From assembly GCA_038501785.1 (NCBI GenBank), contig JBAMJR010000011.1:4249501-4313500 (forward strand): 64,000 nt of DNA, read 5' to 3'. Shown here one piece after another: positions 10,221 through 22,600 of the stretch. Source of the stretch: Myoxocephalus aenaeus (lineage: Eukaryota; Chordata; Actinopteri; Perciformes; Cottidae). A program made the position numbers and the translations under genes. Below the pieces are notes generated by a model. It was not told where the DNA came from and did not search any database. It worked only from the letters and a program-made list of their open reading frames with translations. The stretch's first letter is position 1, and each line of letters begins with the position of its first letter.

Positions 10221-12740
10221 TGGAAATTGGTGTTTTTATTACTCCCTGGTGGAATTTAAGATGTATTATGTTTCTTTTTTTTCTTCTTTTTTTTTGATGC
10301 AGTAGGTCATTTCAATACAGCACATTGGGGTGTAATGCCTCGATCATCTCTCTCGTGTTTGGGCAGTTCACATCGTGGTTTTGGGAGCGATCACGCGCAC
10401 CCAGCAGTGAGTTACGATCGCGATAAAGACGCCGAGCGGTGCGAGAATTCTCGGCAGAATGTAATCATCTCACAATGACTTTGCCACTTTGGAAAACAGC
10501 AGCTGCTTCGACTATTATCATTGTTACTTTTGAATGCTGAGTATATGTGGTGCCGGGGTGTTGTGCAACCTTGAAGCCTCCGTGGTAAACTCCACTGTTT
10601 TATTGCCATTGTCGCAGCGGCAGACAGATTTACCAGGTTTAATGCGGCCGGTTTTAGTTTGCAACAAACATGCTTGTAAACCTGCTTTACAGCCCTCCCT
10701 TGGCTTTTGGTCCAGCGGTGGGGTGGGGGGGGATTAACCGCCGAGCACCGCCTGTCCTTCAGGTGACACGCACAGTGCAATCCAAACTCGTATACCGCAC
10801 TTTATAGCCATCTCTCAGTACATACAAGAGTGACTGATGACTGATCTGTTAGCTCATTAGAAGATGTGGCGAAGCCATTTCTATCTCAAACACAAACGCC
10901 GGTGTTCTCTTAAAATCGTTGGGGTGATAAAGCCAGAGATGCTTTGGGATTCATAACAGGATGAGGAATGTCCTCTCGGTTTTCTTTTCACTTTTTCAAT
11001 TTTTTTCCAGTTTTCCTGTCCACCGCAGACAGTCACTTTCATAATGGGTGATATGTTATTTATGCACGCCGGCTGGATTCCATTTTTAATGTTCTCCGAG
11101 GCCGTAAAAAAATAAAATAAATGAAAATAAAAACAGTGTGAAAACGGGAGTTATTGCAAAAACATTCCCGTTCTTTTCCGGAACGATTGTCAAACACCTG
11201 CGTCACGACAGCTTTTGTTCTGATGCTGCGAATTAGAAAGCCCGACCGTCTGAACTCTGGCATCAGCAAGTTGCATCAGATGAACGGCGTGATAAGAGGG
11301 CAATCAGTATTCAAGGGGCGACGTTATGAAGTGGCGGATCACTCAAAGCATTGGTTTGAGTTATGCGCGCTGATTGTCGCCCAGAATTTTGCACACTGTT
11401 TGAGGCTAAACACCCCAGTGTGTGGATCGTAAACTGCTCCTCTTGCGTGCCACTTGGAAGTGAGGGAGGCACCCCCCCTCAATAAACAACCCTGTCATTT
11501 TAAGTAAGCGTCGCCCTGCTTACCGGGCACCTTTCGCGCGTGAGCTGCACCTAATTTGGAAGCTTTTAAATCTCCCGCAAGTGTTGTTGTGAGAAATGCC
11601 TGGTTGCAAATGTCTTTTATTGAATGCTGACTCTGTGGTATTACAGGCTTGCAGATATGCCCGGTGTAATATGTCCCCATAGCTTTATCTTGTAATAGTA
11701 AAGTGTATTAATTTTCACCGGACTGGGGAAGTGTGTGAAGGGTTAGAATTGACTCTATTTGGGATTGGAGCCGACTTGCCACTGACTCCAAACATGGTGT
11801 TTTTCACGCAAGGGGCTGCAAAAGATGAAGCGGTTGGAGGAGTGGGGGGGCATGCTTTCAATTGGTAGATTTCTTAAGTAAGCCTAGCGGTTTATCACAA
11901 TCCATCACAAGGAGTGGGATCTGGGTAATTAAGGACTTTTCCAGGAGTGGCATTCTCGAAATTGGGAGTTGAGAGTCCACATAGCATTGGATTTACCTAT
12001 GAAGTTGTGCTTCACGCTAATTTACTGTATAATACGAGTGCCATTCGGTAGAGAGCTATTCTTGGTCACAGTAGCAGGCCGGTGTGTTTGTCATACATAC
12101 TGCACAGCACAGACTGTTACTATGTGTTAAAGGGAGATGGCGTGACTTTATGCGAACTTTCAGTAAAAACTGAAAGGCTCTCGTAGCCGCGTACGTTTCA
12201 CGCTGCTGAACGTAATTTGATTTGCACACAGAGAATTCCTATCTCGCACCTATTTTCGTGACCGACTCATGGACAGGTATAACGAGCCAATGAGAGTATG
12301 TTTTTTTTTTACACACAAACGCCTGCCAGCTGCGGTGACCTCGAGCAAAGTCAGCAGCCTTTAAAAAACATTTGGAAAAAAAACTGTCCCAAAAAAATAT
12401 TTTCTGCTTTATGTTCAGGTTAATCATTGTATCATCTGCATATTGGGATAAATAAGTTCACTCCATCTACAAATCGTCCTTTGAAGGCGTTTAAAGTCGA
12501 TCCTATAATCGAGCCGACTAAAGACTCCTCTATTTACTCAGATAAAAAACACCATACACTCTTCTCTCAGCTGTGAAGAAATGGCAAAATGGAGGGGAGC
12601 CGGTGGTCGCCCAAGTTTGTACAGCAGTGCTTTTCCCTGATAATGCCACACATTCGGGGATTCTGCTTTCAGTAGCCTTCGCACGAGTGCTCCAGTCTCA
12701 CACGGCACTTAAGTGTGATTAATAAGGTGCAGTGTTGTGT
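10221..12740. other. Intergenic, mixed composition, no gene recognised
   Basis: There are poly-T and poly-C stretches and a few CpG-containing patches, for example around 10,385-10,445 and 12,180-12,200. The 122-codon minus-strand frame near 10,412-10,780 has no family resemblance and no splice context. Some segments may be constrained non-coding DNA, but I cannot delimit them. Confidence 0.35.
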
Positions 12741-12759
12741 GTGTGTAGGGGGGGGGGGG
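12725..12759 (+). repeat. Short (GT)n followed by a G12 run
   Basis: A short GTGTGTGT stretch is followed by 12 consecutive G. A further run of five Gs lies just downstream, so the region has quadruplex potential. Confidence 0.9.
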
Positions 12760-12955
12760 TTCAGGTGGTGGTGGGGGAGTTTTATGTCAAGATAAACGTG
12801 GAAATGACCTGGCAGTCGCCAGCTTTTTCCTTTCGGCAACCGCACAGTGCCTAGCTCGAGAGCAGGAGAGGCTGGGGTTTTTATCAAGCCGAGGGCTCAG
12901 ACCACCAGAGGCTCTTGTGAAGGAAGGAAATTACCGGGTGCAAACATTCACAATA

Positions 12956-13010
12956 CCCCCCTCCCTCCCTCCCTTCCTCCCTCGTCTCCCTCTTTTCCTT
13001 CTCTCTCTCT
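12956..13010 (+). repeat. Pyrimidine tract (CCCT/CT)n
   Basis: About 55 bases of C and T with a single G interruption, beginning with CCCTCCCT units and ending in (CT)n. It is a candidate triplex or hairpin-prone tract. It resembles a splice-acceptor pyrimidine tract, but no exon follows it. Confidence 0.9.
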
Positions 13011-14870
13011 GACTTCCAGTCTCCTGTCCCTATGTTTATCAGGTTTTGGGGCACTGTATTTTGATGTCAATAAGCAATTTTTCTTGCCTGGTCTCCTGCC
13101 TGACCCCTTTAATCCATCAATATATTATTAGAGATAAAGTTTTGTGGACGCCTGCTGCAGTCACAAGATAAATGACATCTCTGAAGTCACGCATTAAAGA
13201 CTAGATTAAGGCCTTGTGACTGTGTCTTCAGTGCTCATCTGTGCGCCTCTGTCCAACCTATCACACTAAGTGACAAGAAAGAAAAATAATGAACTGAGGC
13301 AGAAAAAGCAAAGAGATATTTCTTACACACACAACCGGCGTCTGTCTTCAGCCAGGATTAGGGCGCATTAGAGGCGCGCTGGAGAAGGGGAGAGATGCAG
13401 CAAGGCGAGCGTCACTGTTTGTGTATGTCTCGCCTGAAAGAAAGGGAATTTCAGCCCCCTGTCCCTTTTTTAAACTACAAGGAAGCAGACGTTTTGTTTG
13501 AAACAATGCACGCTTTGCTTTTTTTTAACCCAGCAGATAGAAAGATTTTAATATTAAAATTGTCCTTTTGAACCACATATATAAAACCCTTCGGTTACAT
13601 TCAAACCATTATAAACTAAGGGTATATCTGTACATTATTTGAGTGGAACAAGGTTTGAACCTTATGTTTGATTTAAAAAAACACAGACTATTCCTATCAT
13701 TATTCATATTTATTTGGATCTCTCCCTTGCCTTAAAATATTTGCCTCCCCACCGATATCTCAAAATAGTATTACCATCTAAAAGTGCATCAAGAATTTTA
13801 GACAATACTTTTAAATTGTAATTGTTGTTACGGAGACAGGGATTTTCCCATAGACACTAAATACCAAAATTCAAAGTGGAATTAGCAATTTGAGAACAAC
13901 CCTTAATGTTCCTACAGCAGTTATTGCTTTTGTCAATAAATAAGCTAAATGGCACAGGTGAGGCTGCCGAAAGGTTTCAGCTATTGTACAATTCAATTCA
14001 AAATGTGTACATATAAAAGTGAGCCGATGTTAGCCTGATGTGTAGCTAAACTGATCACATTATGTTTGTTTGTGTTGTATGACTACTCAAAGAGGGGTTG
14101 TTTCCTCTTGGCAGGTATTCCAAACAGCACACCTTTTAAATAAGAAAGGTTAAGTTCTATTAAATACTATTTAATTTATATGAGGAAAACAAAGCCGTGA
14201 TACAAAGGCAGGTTTTTTTGCCCTCTACACATGGCAAAGCCTGTATTGCGAAGCCATTTTTTAATTACTTTCTCATCTTTTAAATTCTATTTGTAAATCA
14301 CATAACGAAGGAGTGAAATATTATATAAAATCTGGAATGATCAAAACTTAAAATACACCTAAACTAAAAACTAAAAGCCATCCCCTCTTTAGTGACCCTT
14401 TCTCACCTACAAATAATTTGTGTACAGTGCCTAAAACTAATATTACAGTAAGTGCTAATATATAAAGTAATACTTGGTTTGGCGGATTAGTTCCAGCTTG
14501 ACGTCCACATGTCGGGAATCATTTGTATACAAACCTATTACCGCCTTTGAGCAGTTGTAGTTCCAACCACTAACTAAAGATTTTTGCAATTGCCAAATGA
14601 AGGAATATTACAACTCCTTTCATGCTGAACAGTCAGGTTCTTCAGCACTCGCTTTATGTGACAGCGTTCACCTCACATTTAGACCCCTAAAACCTCACAC
14701 TAATAGACAGGATTACAGACGTGAAATGACATTTTTATAGCTTAAACTCCTGACTACCTGGACTAGCAGATATTAAACGCATATCTGGTAGCACTTAGTG
14801 TTAAGTGGGACCAAGTGCTTATTAAGTTTCTGATGCTCTAAGTCTGCGTCTGTTCCGGCCTGGGCTGATA
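13011..14870. other. AT-rich intergenic, nothing recognised
   Basis: Between about 13,540 and 14,760 the sequence is strongly A/T-rich and has no long open frames. No repeat family is recognised. Confidence 0.4.
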
Positions 14871-14874
14871 CGGG

Positions 14875-15260
14875 TTGCTAGGCCACAGTAAATGAACGAT
14901 GGTGGATTTGCGCTGGACTTAGACCCGGTTATCAGCGGCTCTCAGTTAATACGCCGCCGCGGTGACATTGTCGCGACGGTGCAACGATGGACAATATTTG
15001 AATTTCCCATTAAGCTCCCCCTGCCGCTTGTGTTTTCATGTGGAACGCTCTCACCTGACTAGCCACTTTCCGCCTCTGCAGAGACACGGCTATATCCTCC
15101 CTCAAACGTTTCATTCGAAAAAGAGAAGGCCATTGAGGGAGCACTGGATATCGCCCGTTTTTCACCTTCACATACACGTGCGAACCCTCCAATGTCTACC
15201 CCGTGAACTTGTCAACATGCACTCCTCAGAGGCTGCATCCTTTCAAGGGGCAACTATAAA
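14875..15260. promoter_or_regulatory. Candidate conserved non-coding block with CpG patch
   Basis: It contains a CpG-dense stretch at about 14,950-14,982 (CGCCGCCGCGG, then GACATTGTCGCGAC). GACATTGTC is Sox-like. A CTTCACATACACGTGCG segment with an ACGTG core lies near 15,166. No repeat is recognised. The overlapping 125-codon frame has no protein-like features. Confidence 0.25.
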
Positions 15261-16980
15261 TAGGGTGAGGGCACAGCGCGTTCTGTGTTTGTTCTGTATA
15301 GACATTCATCAGAAAAATTTGTCTTCCAAAATCAATTAAATCCTTTTCACACAAGGTTGAGATAAAAGATAAGGCAGTGAAAGCAGATATGAAGCAGATG
15401 AACCCTTCTAATTCAAAGCAGCACATTCATTTGGCTGGCTTTTAGAGACAAAATACCCAAGGTCTTTCTGTTATGGCCAATTATATTAGATCTTCCTCAT
15501 TCTTCGCATTTATCTTGACTTCTAAGGTGAGGTTTGTGGTAACTGAAGCTGCCGTCCACGCTCTCTCATCGGGCCCTTAGATTCTTCCTTTGGACTGAAC
15601 TATCTATTGACACTTATTTAATTTCAGGCGATTCATAAATTCTATCTACAAATTAATTTCCTTTTAACACAATTATTGCATTTTGAAGGTTCATCTTCTC
15701 TTAATTCAGAGTGATCCTGAACCTCATCTCTTGTTCGAGTTGAATATGACTAATGCTCTGTGTTAATGTGGCCAAATGTCACTCTATTGAACGACTTGTG
15801 CCTTTTCTGCACGACACAGTTCCCTTTTAGTCTTTGCACTTTCTTTGCAACATTTAGCGCAGTCACTGAAATAATTGCAACTTTTTTTTTTTTAAGATAA
15901 TGTTACGGATTTACTTTTACTTTTTGTGTGTATTTGGATAAAGGTTTTTTGGGGGGATTTAATAACCGGTAACAAGAAAGTCAACCATCACCTTGATCAG
16001 AGGCCGGAGGAGAAGTAATGTGAAGCTTGTTCTTAACAAACATTTTACTTTGTTGACCCCTTTCTGTTTCAAATGAAATTTAAGAAGTCTGTATTCCAAT
16101 GCAAAAAAAATGGCAGCAAAGTCATCCTCAGCCAAACTGTTGTTACTCAGCCGATCTGATTCAGTGTTAGTCAAAATACTGAAGTTCTCTGTTCCTAAGG
16201 TGTGTTTCTAGTTATTTGCATATTTGTATTGATTCTATAACAGCTGGATGGTGGTCTTTAAAGGCACACAGAGTGAGGAAGATCAGATCCCCTGAGATCA
16301 TTTTGTATTGATTATATCAGCTATTGCAATTTGAAAAACATGCCCTCTCAAAAGAATAATTATAGACAATGTCATATCTTGTCAAGAAATAAGTGAATTG
16401 TATTGCTACGATATGTAGCACTGATCATGCCGTTTCCTGATAGTGGCAACAATTAAAGCTGATCAATATCCAGTCAAAAATGTCATAATTAACATGGTTG
16501 GAGACCAGCTCCACCTGTCTTAGTTGACGATGCAAAAACCGTTCCAGTGAACTAGCAGCTTTGCACAACATGTATTTTAATGCATCAAAGCGCAACTGAA
16601 AGTCTTATGCTCAGTATTATTCCTTAAATGTAATAACAAAGTTATCAAAGTTCTTGGCAAATACATCTAGCACTAATGGATATTTTTTATAAGTTTATGA
16701 AATTAATATTTGTAATTTTAAAGGTGAAACACTTAAACACACAGTTTGATCGTCTGTGTCTGTAGTTCTCTTCAAGTTCTTTTAGCACCTTTATTGTTTT
16801 GGTCTTTGGTCTTTTTTTTTACTCAAGCGCTGGTGGAGACCAAAATATAGCTAAAAGAGGGAATATTAGACTTGTATTTGAATGTTGCTCTGTGACTGCT
16901 GCATGTGTCGTACTGTATATTAATGTAAGTTAAAGCAAAGTAATTAAGTATTTCTTCTGAATGCCAGACCATATCAGCCC
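15261..16980. other. AT-rich intergenic, nothing recognised
   Basis: Single-copy-looking sequence with poly-T runs near 15,885 and 16,810. No exon, RNA gene or repeat copy is recognised. Confidence 0.4.
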
Positions 16981-16984
16981 ATTA

Positions 16985-17460
16985 TTCCGAACCCTCAACA
17001 GTCAAAAAATTTGACCGAAAGCCCATTTTTCGGCATGAGGACTGAGATTAGGGTTTGAATATCTGGGTAAATCAACTAGAGAGACAGAATAGGGCGGGTC
17101 ATGCATTCATATTGGTAGGAAAAAATATGTATTTAAACTGGGATGGTTCATGCAATATTTTGCGTAATAATAAGCCAGAGTCTGATTTTCAGAGCAACGG
17201 GCCTTTGGAACAATCTTTGGAAAACTATTTTGGAGTTGGAGGATTGGGGTTTCTAAAGAATGGGCCGTCGGAACAATGGCACGTGTAAGCTAGTCCATCT
17301 GAGCTAAAGTAACCAGCAAACCAGCTAGCTTGACTCATTTAGCTCACTTGTCAAACTACTGCTGTCAAAAACTATAACCTTTGACAGTTCAGTAGATGTT
17401 ACCAACACGCTCCTCCACATTATAACTCCACTTTTGGTTGTCAAAGAGTTCTTCTAGCAA
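16985..17460. repeat. Probable old interspersed repeat (GGAACAATGG-type)
   Basis: It contains GGGCCTTTGGAACAATC and GGGCCGTCGGAACAATGG, near-duplicate phrases about 67 bases apart. A GCTAGCTTGACTCATTTAGC segment follows. I recall repeats rich in GGAACAATGG phrases from fish genomes. The edges are approximate and the family is unnamed. Confidence 0.4.
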
Positions 17461-17924
17461 AGTTACTTTTTTCACAGGCCTGTAGTTCTTCAATAGTCAG
17501 CAGAATGCTGACATGCGCAGTTGTCTCAGCAAATAGCTCCTGACGTCCTAAGCCGATGTTTCCCATTCTTTTACTGTTCCGCTCACTGACATTTATTATT
17601 ATGAAGCCCTTGCGGTGGAACTTTCCTTCACCGGCTCATGAGTACTTCATTATATGCCCTCTTTTTCTATCCCAGCATTTTTTTTTTTTTTAAAGGGGTG
17701 GCTTGTTGGTTGTGGGGAGTTACTCCATTTTTAACAAATGAATGTGATGACACTTTAATAGCTGGGTGTTCTCAGGCATAGACGTACAATGGCTGCTCAT
17801 TGAGTGTGGTGGGCTGGGGCCGGTGGCATTGTGAGTTATGTGTCGTCCCCCCCCCAAAAAATAGATGTGTAGATAGACCTTTCTGAGCATGCTGAGTGTT
17901 TATCTACACTGCAGGCGCCCCCGC
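17461..17924. other. Intergenic, nothing recognised
   Basis: Mixed composition with a T12 run near 17,680 and a C9 run near 17,848. No gene or repeat copy is recognised. Confidence 0.4.
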
Positions 17925-18260
17925 ATGATGGATCTGTGGTGATCAGTTAAAACCACACTGATGATAAACTAATGAATCAAGGCCCGCATTAATCACATCG
18001 CAGCCCGCACAGAAAGACGGATGGAGATGCAAAAGTTCCGTGCTAATGATGAACTGCTAACAATTTGGTGGCGACCAAGGAGCGAGGGGGAAATTACACA
18101 CCGTGGGTTTCATGCATAATCTTGGAAGATATTAATATATCAGGCCCCGCCCTCTCCCCCTTGCTCGATGTTGCTGCCTTTTAGAAGCATAATCAAATTT
18201 CATTACCGGCCAAACCGACATGATTAAACAGAACAAGGGCCGACTTCAGAGCCTCGCCAC
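17925..18260. promoter_or_regulatory. Candidate homeodomain-rich conserved block
   Basis: Homeodomain-type cores occur at CTAATGAATCA (about 17,969), CATTAATCAC (about 17,988) and GCTAATGATG (about 18,042), and AACCACA (RUNX-like) at about 17,951. A GATATTAATATATC palindrome lies near 18,127. The block is repeat-free with alternating AT and GC content. The enhancer reading is inferred. Confidence 0.3.
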
Positions 18261-19490
18261 TGCGGCACACGTCGGCTGCCACTCAGAGACGGTCTCCACC
18301 CCCTTCATCATTCACAACCCCCCCTCCCCTGCCCTTAAACTCTCACCCCACCCCTTTGGCCCCCAGCATAGGCCCACACAGATCCAAATCAGCATTTCCT
18401 GACCGGCCTCTCACATCTTTGACCAGGCGCTCGCTCTCGCTCGTGCCTTTATCTGTCAGTCATGTGAGTCCCCGAGGAGCGGCTCGTCTGGAGAACCCGC
18501 CTTTGCCGACGGCCTCCTGTGAAAACCCTCAGCGGATGGCTGGGCTTCTCTTGGGGCGGGATACCGCCTGTCTGTTCAAAGACAACGGTCGCCCAGTGAA
18601 TACCTGCCTTGCATCATCATGTCTTACATGATAAAATACCACGATGCACGATGAAATATTATGTAGCACCGTATAAAAAAAGAAGAGGTGACATTAAATA
18701 TTAAAACTGAGATTCTTTCCCCATGAATACGTCTCATGTAAGAGCATGATCCATGCCATGTAGCATTAGGTGCGATAAGCCCGTGAGACTCTTGATCAGC
18801 GCCTCGCAGTGAATTCTAGTTTCTGATGTTAAACTCTCTGCGTTTTTAGAGCTTCCTCTCCTTTCGCAGCGGTTGTCCTGCGATGCCACAATTAATTCCT
18901 GTTTGTCTGGATAAGAGCAAGAAGCTCCCGTGCTAGATTCCACCCTCTTCTCTCGCTCTGCTGACCCCCGCTAGTTGCCCCGTAATCTCGCCCATCACAC
19001 TCAAGGCTCGCTGCTCGCGACCCGTTTTCTTTTCTCCCGCCTCACTTTTTTTTTGTGTGTTTGTTTTGTTTTTATTTATTCATTAACTCAACGCAGGATC
19101 ACATTTCACACCCTCCTGTGAACGTGTGTGATGTGGAATGAAAGGGATATAATATATATATATATTTTTTTGTATCTGTCATTTTTCTTTCTATCTCCCA
19201 TATGACTTCTTAATCCATCTGAATGCATAGAAGATAATGTTTTGGGCGAAATAACATAAGAGGAAAGATAGACTCCCAAGGACCAATATCTTTATTGCTT
19301 GGAGGATAAACGGATTATGTCAGCCATTTTCTGCTGCTGACAGCTTTTCTTATTAACCGATTTTATTTTTAATCTGCCAAGGAAGAAATGCGGTTTTATG
19401 TCACAATAAAACGCTGGTCACATCTAATGCTGCCCTCAAACAAACAGATTTCTCAAAGCCTTGCTGGGGAAATTTGAAATAACTTTAAAG
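18261..19490. other. Intergenic, nothing recognised
   Basis: A C-rich segment at 18,290-18,370 and a short TA tract near 19,150. Frames over the C-rich stretch are Pro/Ser-rich artefacts. Confidence 0.35.
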
Positions 19491-19491
19491 A

Positions 19492-19561
19492 GGGGTTTTG
19501 GGGGTGGGGAGGAGGAGGGGGAAGGGGTGGTGTAAAGAAGGGGCAGGGGGGGTGGGGGGGG
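19492..19561 (+). other. G-rich tract with multiple quadruplex motifs
   Basis: Seventy bases contain about eight G-runs of three or more (4, 5, 4, 5, 4, 4, 7 and 8 long), mostly separated by 1-7 bases. Several alternative quadruplexes are possible on the plus strand. Confidence 0.8.
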
Positions 19562-19928
19562 TCTTCATCCACAAGCTTGTTCGATTGAGGAGTAAAATAT
19601 TCTTAAAGTCTTCACAGTTGTATTCTTCTTTTAAACATTTATTTCTTTATTTTGTTGATCTCCGTAGAAGAAGAAAAAGGGCTTCCATCATCATGACAAA
19701 ATGGCTCGTGTGTGGGCCGTCCATTCATGCGGCTTGCATTGTGCTAATACAAACAACGCTGCGCGTGCTTCACTTACACCAATAAGCTGTGTGTAAGAAG
19801 AGCAGCTTCCAATAAAAAATAAAAAAAAACCTGGACAGCCTGATTACTTTTTTATTTATTTCTCTACCGTCACTAAAAATCACACCCACTATCTCAGGTG
19901 TGTCCTGCTTCGCCTCTTCCCCTCGCTT

Positions 19929-19930
<2 letters not shown>

Positions 19931-19967
<37 letters not shown>
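19931..19967 (+). repeat. (GT)18 microsatellite
   Basis: Uninterrupted GT tract. The reading frames across it are artefacts. Confidence 0.98.
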
Positions 19968-19969
<2 letters not shown>

Positions 19970-20029
19970 GGAGATTCTGGGGATCATCTAAAATGAAACC
20001 ATTTTGGGCCAGATTTATATATGGAGGGG

Positions 20030-20225
20030 TGTCGGGCGTGTGGTGCCAGGGAGCTATCATTAACCCCAGGGCTTTAGCGCTCCCTGCTCTCTCATTTCAT
20101 GCTCGTGATCTGAGGGTGTGAATTAGCCATTGCCCCGGGCAACCCAACTTAGTTACCGGCTGGACAACATGAAAGCAATACACAGAGCTGCATAAAGAAT
20201 CCTCTCAAAGCCCCCCCTCCCCCGC
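20030..20225. promoter_or_regulatory. Candidate conserved non-coding block
   Basis: Repeat-free balanced-GC segment with AGCTATCATTAACCCCAGGG, GGGTGTGAATTAGCCATTG and ACCCAACTTAGTTACCGGC. It looks like constrained single-copy DNA. This is an inference only. Confidence 0.2.
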
Positions 20226-20683
20226 CTCCACACCCTACATCCCTACCTTCTCCTGAGGGACCGGGTGGGGGGATACCCGTGTCATGTCTATAATGGACAA
20301 GTGGCAGGTTTCACCTTTGCCTGTGCTGGCGGAGCTTAGAGTTGAAAAAAATAAAAAATTCAGATTTACTCGGTGATGTTCACATACATTAAAGCTTACA
20401 GTAAGTCGGCGAGGACGAGCAAAGCAGCGCAATGCTGACACGATGGGAAAATAAATGCATTCACGGCTCTTGAAAACATCATGATACGTAAATTGTTGTC
20501 GAGCGAGAGGAGCGTCGTTCTTAATTCTTTTTTTTACAAACACAGAGAAATTTGTTCTTAATTGTGATGATTTTTCTTGTGCAGACAACAGATTTCCACT
20601 TCCTGTAAGCTCCAGAAATGCAGGAAAAATATCACAACAATATTCAGACAGATTTGATCAAGACGTGATGTATTTTTACAGCC
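20226..20683. other. Intergenic, nothing recognised
   Basis: AT-rich single-copy-looking DNA. The 117-codon minus-strand frame shows no family resemblance. Confidence 0.4.
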
Positions 20684-20702
20684 ATATATATATATATATA
20701 TA
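20684..20702. repeat. Short (AT)n microsatellite
   Basis: About nine uninterrupted AT units. Confidence 0.9.
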
Positions 20703-20874
20703 CACCTATATTCACTTAACCTGTGTGACCATAAAGCAAATGCAATACTATATTCTGTGAGTCTGTATTTTTGTGAAAGTATTGCAGGATTTTAAATGGA
20801 TTTGGTTTGTATACACACTGTACCAGCTGATGGAATAACAACACTGTGCATTCAGGGAGGGATGATTGAGCTCG

Positions 20875-20878
<4 letters not shown>

Positions 20879-20927
<49 letters not shown>
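20879..20927 (+). repeat. (TG)24 microsatellite
   Basis: Uninterrupted TG tract followed by a GCTGCCGCTGCTG segment. It is the second of three long GT tracts within 1.7 kb. Confidence 0.98.
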
Positions 20928-20928
<1 letters not shown>

Positions 20929-21453
20929 GCTGCCGCTGCTGGAGTAATACTGACATCAGTGCAGATATGGAGGCAGACACCTGAATCAAGTCGCATGTCA
21001 TTAAGGGATCCAAATTCCTCACAAATACCCATGACTCCATGCTGACACACTGTGTCACAGGCAACAGTTCCCCTTCAGAAGGAGCAATATCGACTCCCGC
21101 TTAAAATGTTCATTGGAATCTCGCACATTTACGGAGGCCCCAAAAAATAAATAAAATAAAGGTATAGCGTCCAAACGGGGAAGATACCTGCACACTGAAA
21201 ACACCGTTCAAACCTCGCTCGCCAACTTTCCGTTCCCATTCCCTCCTCTTGGTGCTTGGTGAAAAGTTGCTTGGTGAAAAAAAAAATATGTAAAAGAGCA
21301 CAAACATGCACCATGATGTTTTAGTCATTTGATGTCATTAACTTTGACTCTGAGCCGCCGATGGCAGCAGTAAATCCCCGTGTGCCTTGCCGAGCTGCAG
21401 CGCTGCCACATGCCTCCTCTGTGCTCGTGGCAGCAGCTCTGACGTCTCCTCCA

Positions 21454-21497
21454 GCCACACTGGGGCGCTGCTTTTTGAGGCAGAGCCCCAGTGTGGC
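21454..21497 (+). other. Hairpin with 13-bp perfect stem
   Basis: The left arm GCCACACTGGGGC (21,454-21,466) is exactly complementary to GCCCCAGTGTGGC (21,485-21,497). The 18-base centre can pair further (CTGC with GCAG). At 44 bases it is shorter than a typical pre-microRNA. It lies 18 bases upstream of a (GT)35 tract in a GC-rich, repeat-free stretch (21,330-21,500) that may be a conserved block. Confidence 0.8.
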
Positions 21498-21511
21498 CTG
21501 ACATGCAGATC

Positions 21512-21514
<3 letters not shown>

Positions 21515-21585
<71 letters not shown>
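21515..21585 (+). repeat. (GT)35 microsatellite
   Basis: Uninterrupted GT tract of 71 bases, the longest GT repeat in the window. Confidence 0.99.
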
Positions 21586-21586
<1 letters not shown>

Positions 21587-21879
21587 CATAAACATGTGTC
21601 ATTCTCTCCTCATAAAAACATAATTTCAGTGATATTTTGTTACAATCCTGTGCTTCTAGTTTCTCAGATATGAATATTTTGTCCTCTCTGATATTGCATA
21701 TAATGATTTTGGGATTTGGATTGTTGGTTGGAGAAGACAACATGTTTGAATGTGTTCATTTGGGTTTGGGTGAATTGGAATGGCCATTTTTCTTTACAAT
21801 TTATTGTCTTTAATTGACTTCATCAATTATGTCTCTAATGGGTTCATAACCCCAGTTCATCGTGTTATAGCTGTGATGG

Positions 21880-21990
21880 ATATGCACGATTTTCTGACGT
21901 TTCGTCAAATTAAATGGTTAATTAATGAAGATTATAATCAGCAGACTAATCGACAGATAACATAATCGTTAGTCCTACAGAGCTGGAATA
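21880..21990. repeat. Family D repeat fragment
   Basis: ATTTTCTGACGTTTCGTCAA, TTAATTAATGAAGATTATAA, ACTAATCGACAGATAAC and ATAATCGTTAGTCC reproduce the right end of the copy at 9,030-9,290 in order. Confidence 0.65.
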
Positions 21991-22084
21991 ATACCGACAT
22001 GCCCCCAACAACTTTATTTAGGAAAATACGATATGTGAGGAACACAACTGTGAGACAAAGTAACACAACTAGTTGAGTAGAGCG

Positions 22085-22520
22085 GTGGAATGGATAAAAT
22101 ATTTAATAAATAAAAGTAATGGATAAATACTTGGATAAATGGATAAATTGCAGACCCAACCAAACCTTTTGACGAAAATAAAAAAAGACGCCTAGCATGG
22201 ACAATTCCAGGAACACTATGCCTTGTCTGAAATAAATCCACTTTCACATGATTAATAGTGTTTAACGAAACCCAATTCAAAAGAACACATGACCGGTGGG
22301 CTTCGATGAAGAGGTACTTGATCTGAGAATGGGGGACAAAAGCAGCTCGGAACCACTTCTCCACAATACCAGGGCCACAGGATCCGGTAATGGAGGGACT
22401 ATATTTGATGATGTTGTACTTTAGTGGTGCAAATGTTTCAGCAAATATACAATGTTTCAAATCTAGTACAACCAATCCATATAGAGCCAACAATGGGCTT
22501 TTTGGACCCAGTTGGTGATC
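22085..22520. repeat. Probable interspersed repeat with GGATAAAT phrases
   Basis: It starts with several GGATAAAT/GGATAAAA phrases, followed by GACAATTCCAGGAACACT, CTGAAATAAATCCACTTTC, CCACTTCTCCACAATACC and GGTAATGGAGGGACTATA. I recall a percomorph repeat with this order, but no second copy lies in this window. The 159-codon minus-strand frame across it has no family resemblance. Confidence 0.45.
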
Positions 22521-22574
22521 TGTCCTCGGATCTGATCCACATACTGCAAATATTCTTAAAAAATGAGAATATAC

Positions 22575-22600
22575 AGTATATATATATTTATATATATATA
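22575..22600. repeat. Short imperfect (TA)n
   Basis: About 26 bases of TA with one TTTA interruption. Confidence 0.9.

Noticed and set aside
22014..22493. 159-codon minus-strand open frame, the longest in the window
   Set aside because: It lies across a probable interspersed repeat, shows no domain or family resemblance, and has no splice context.
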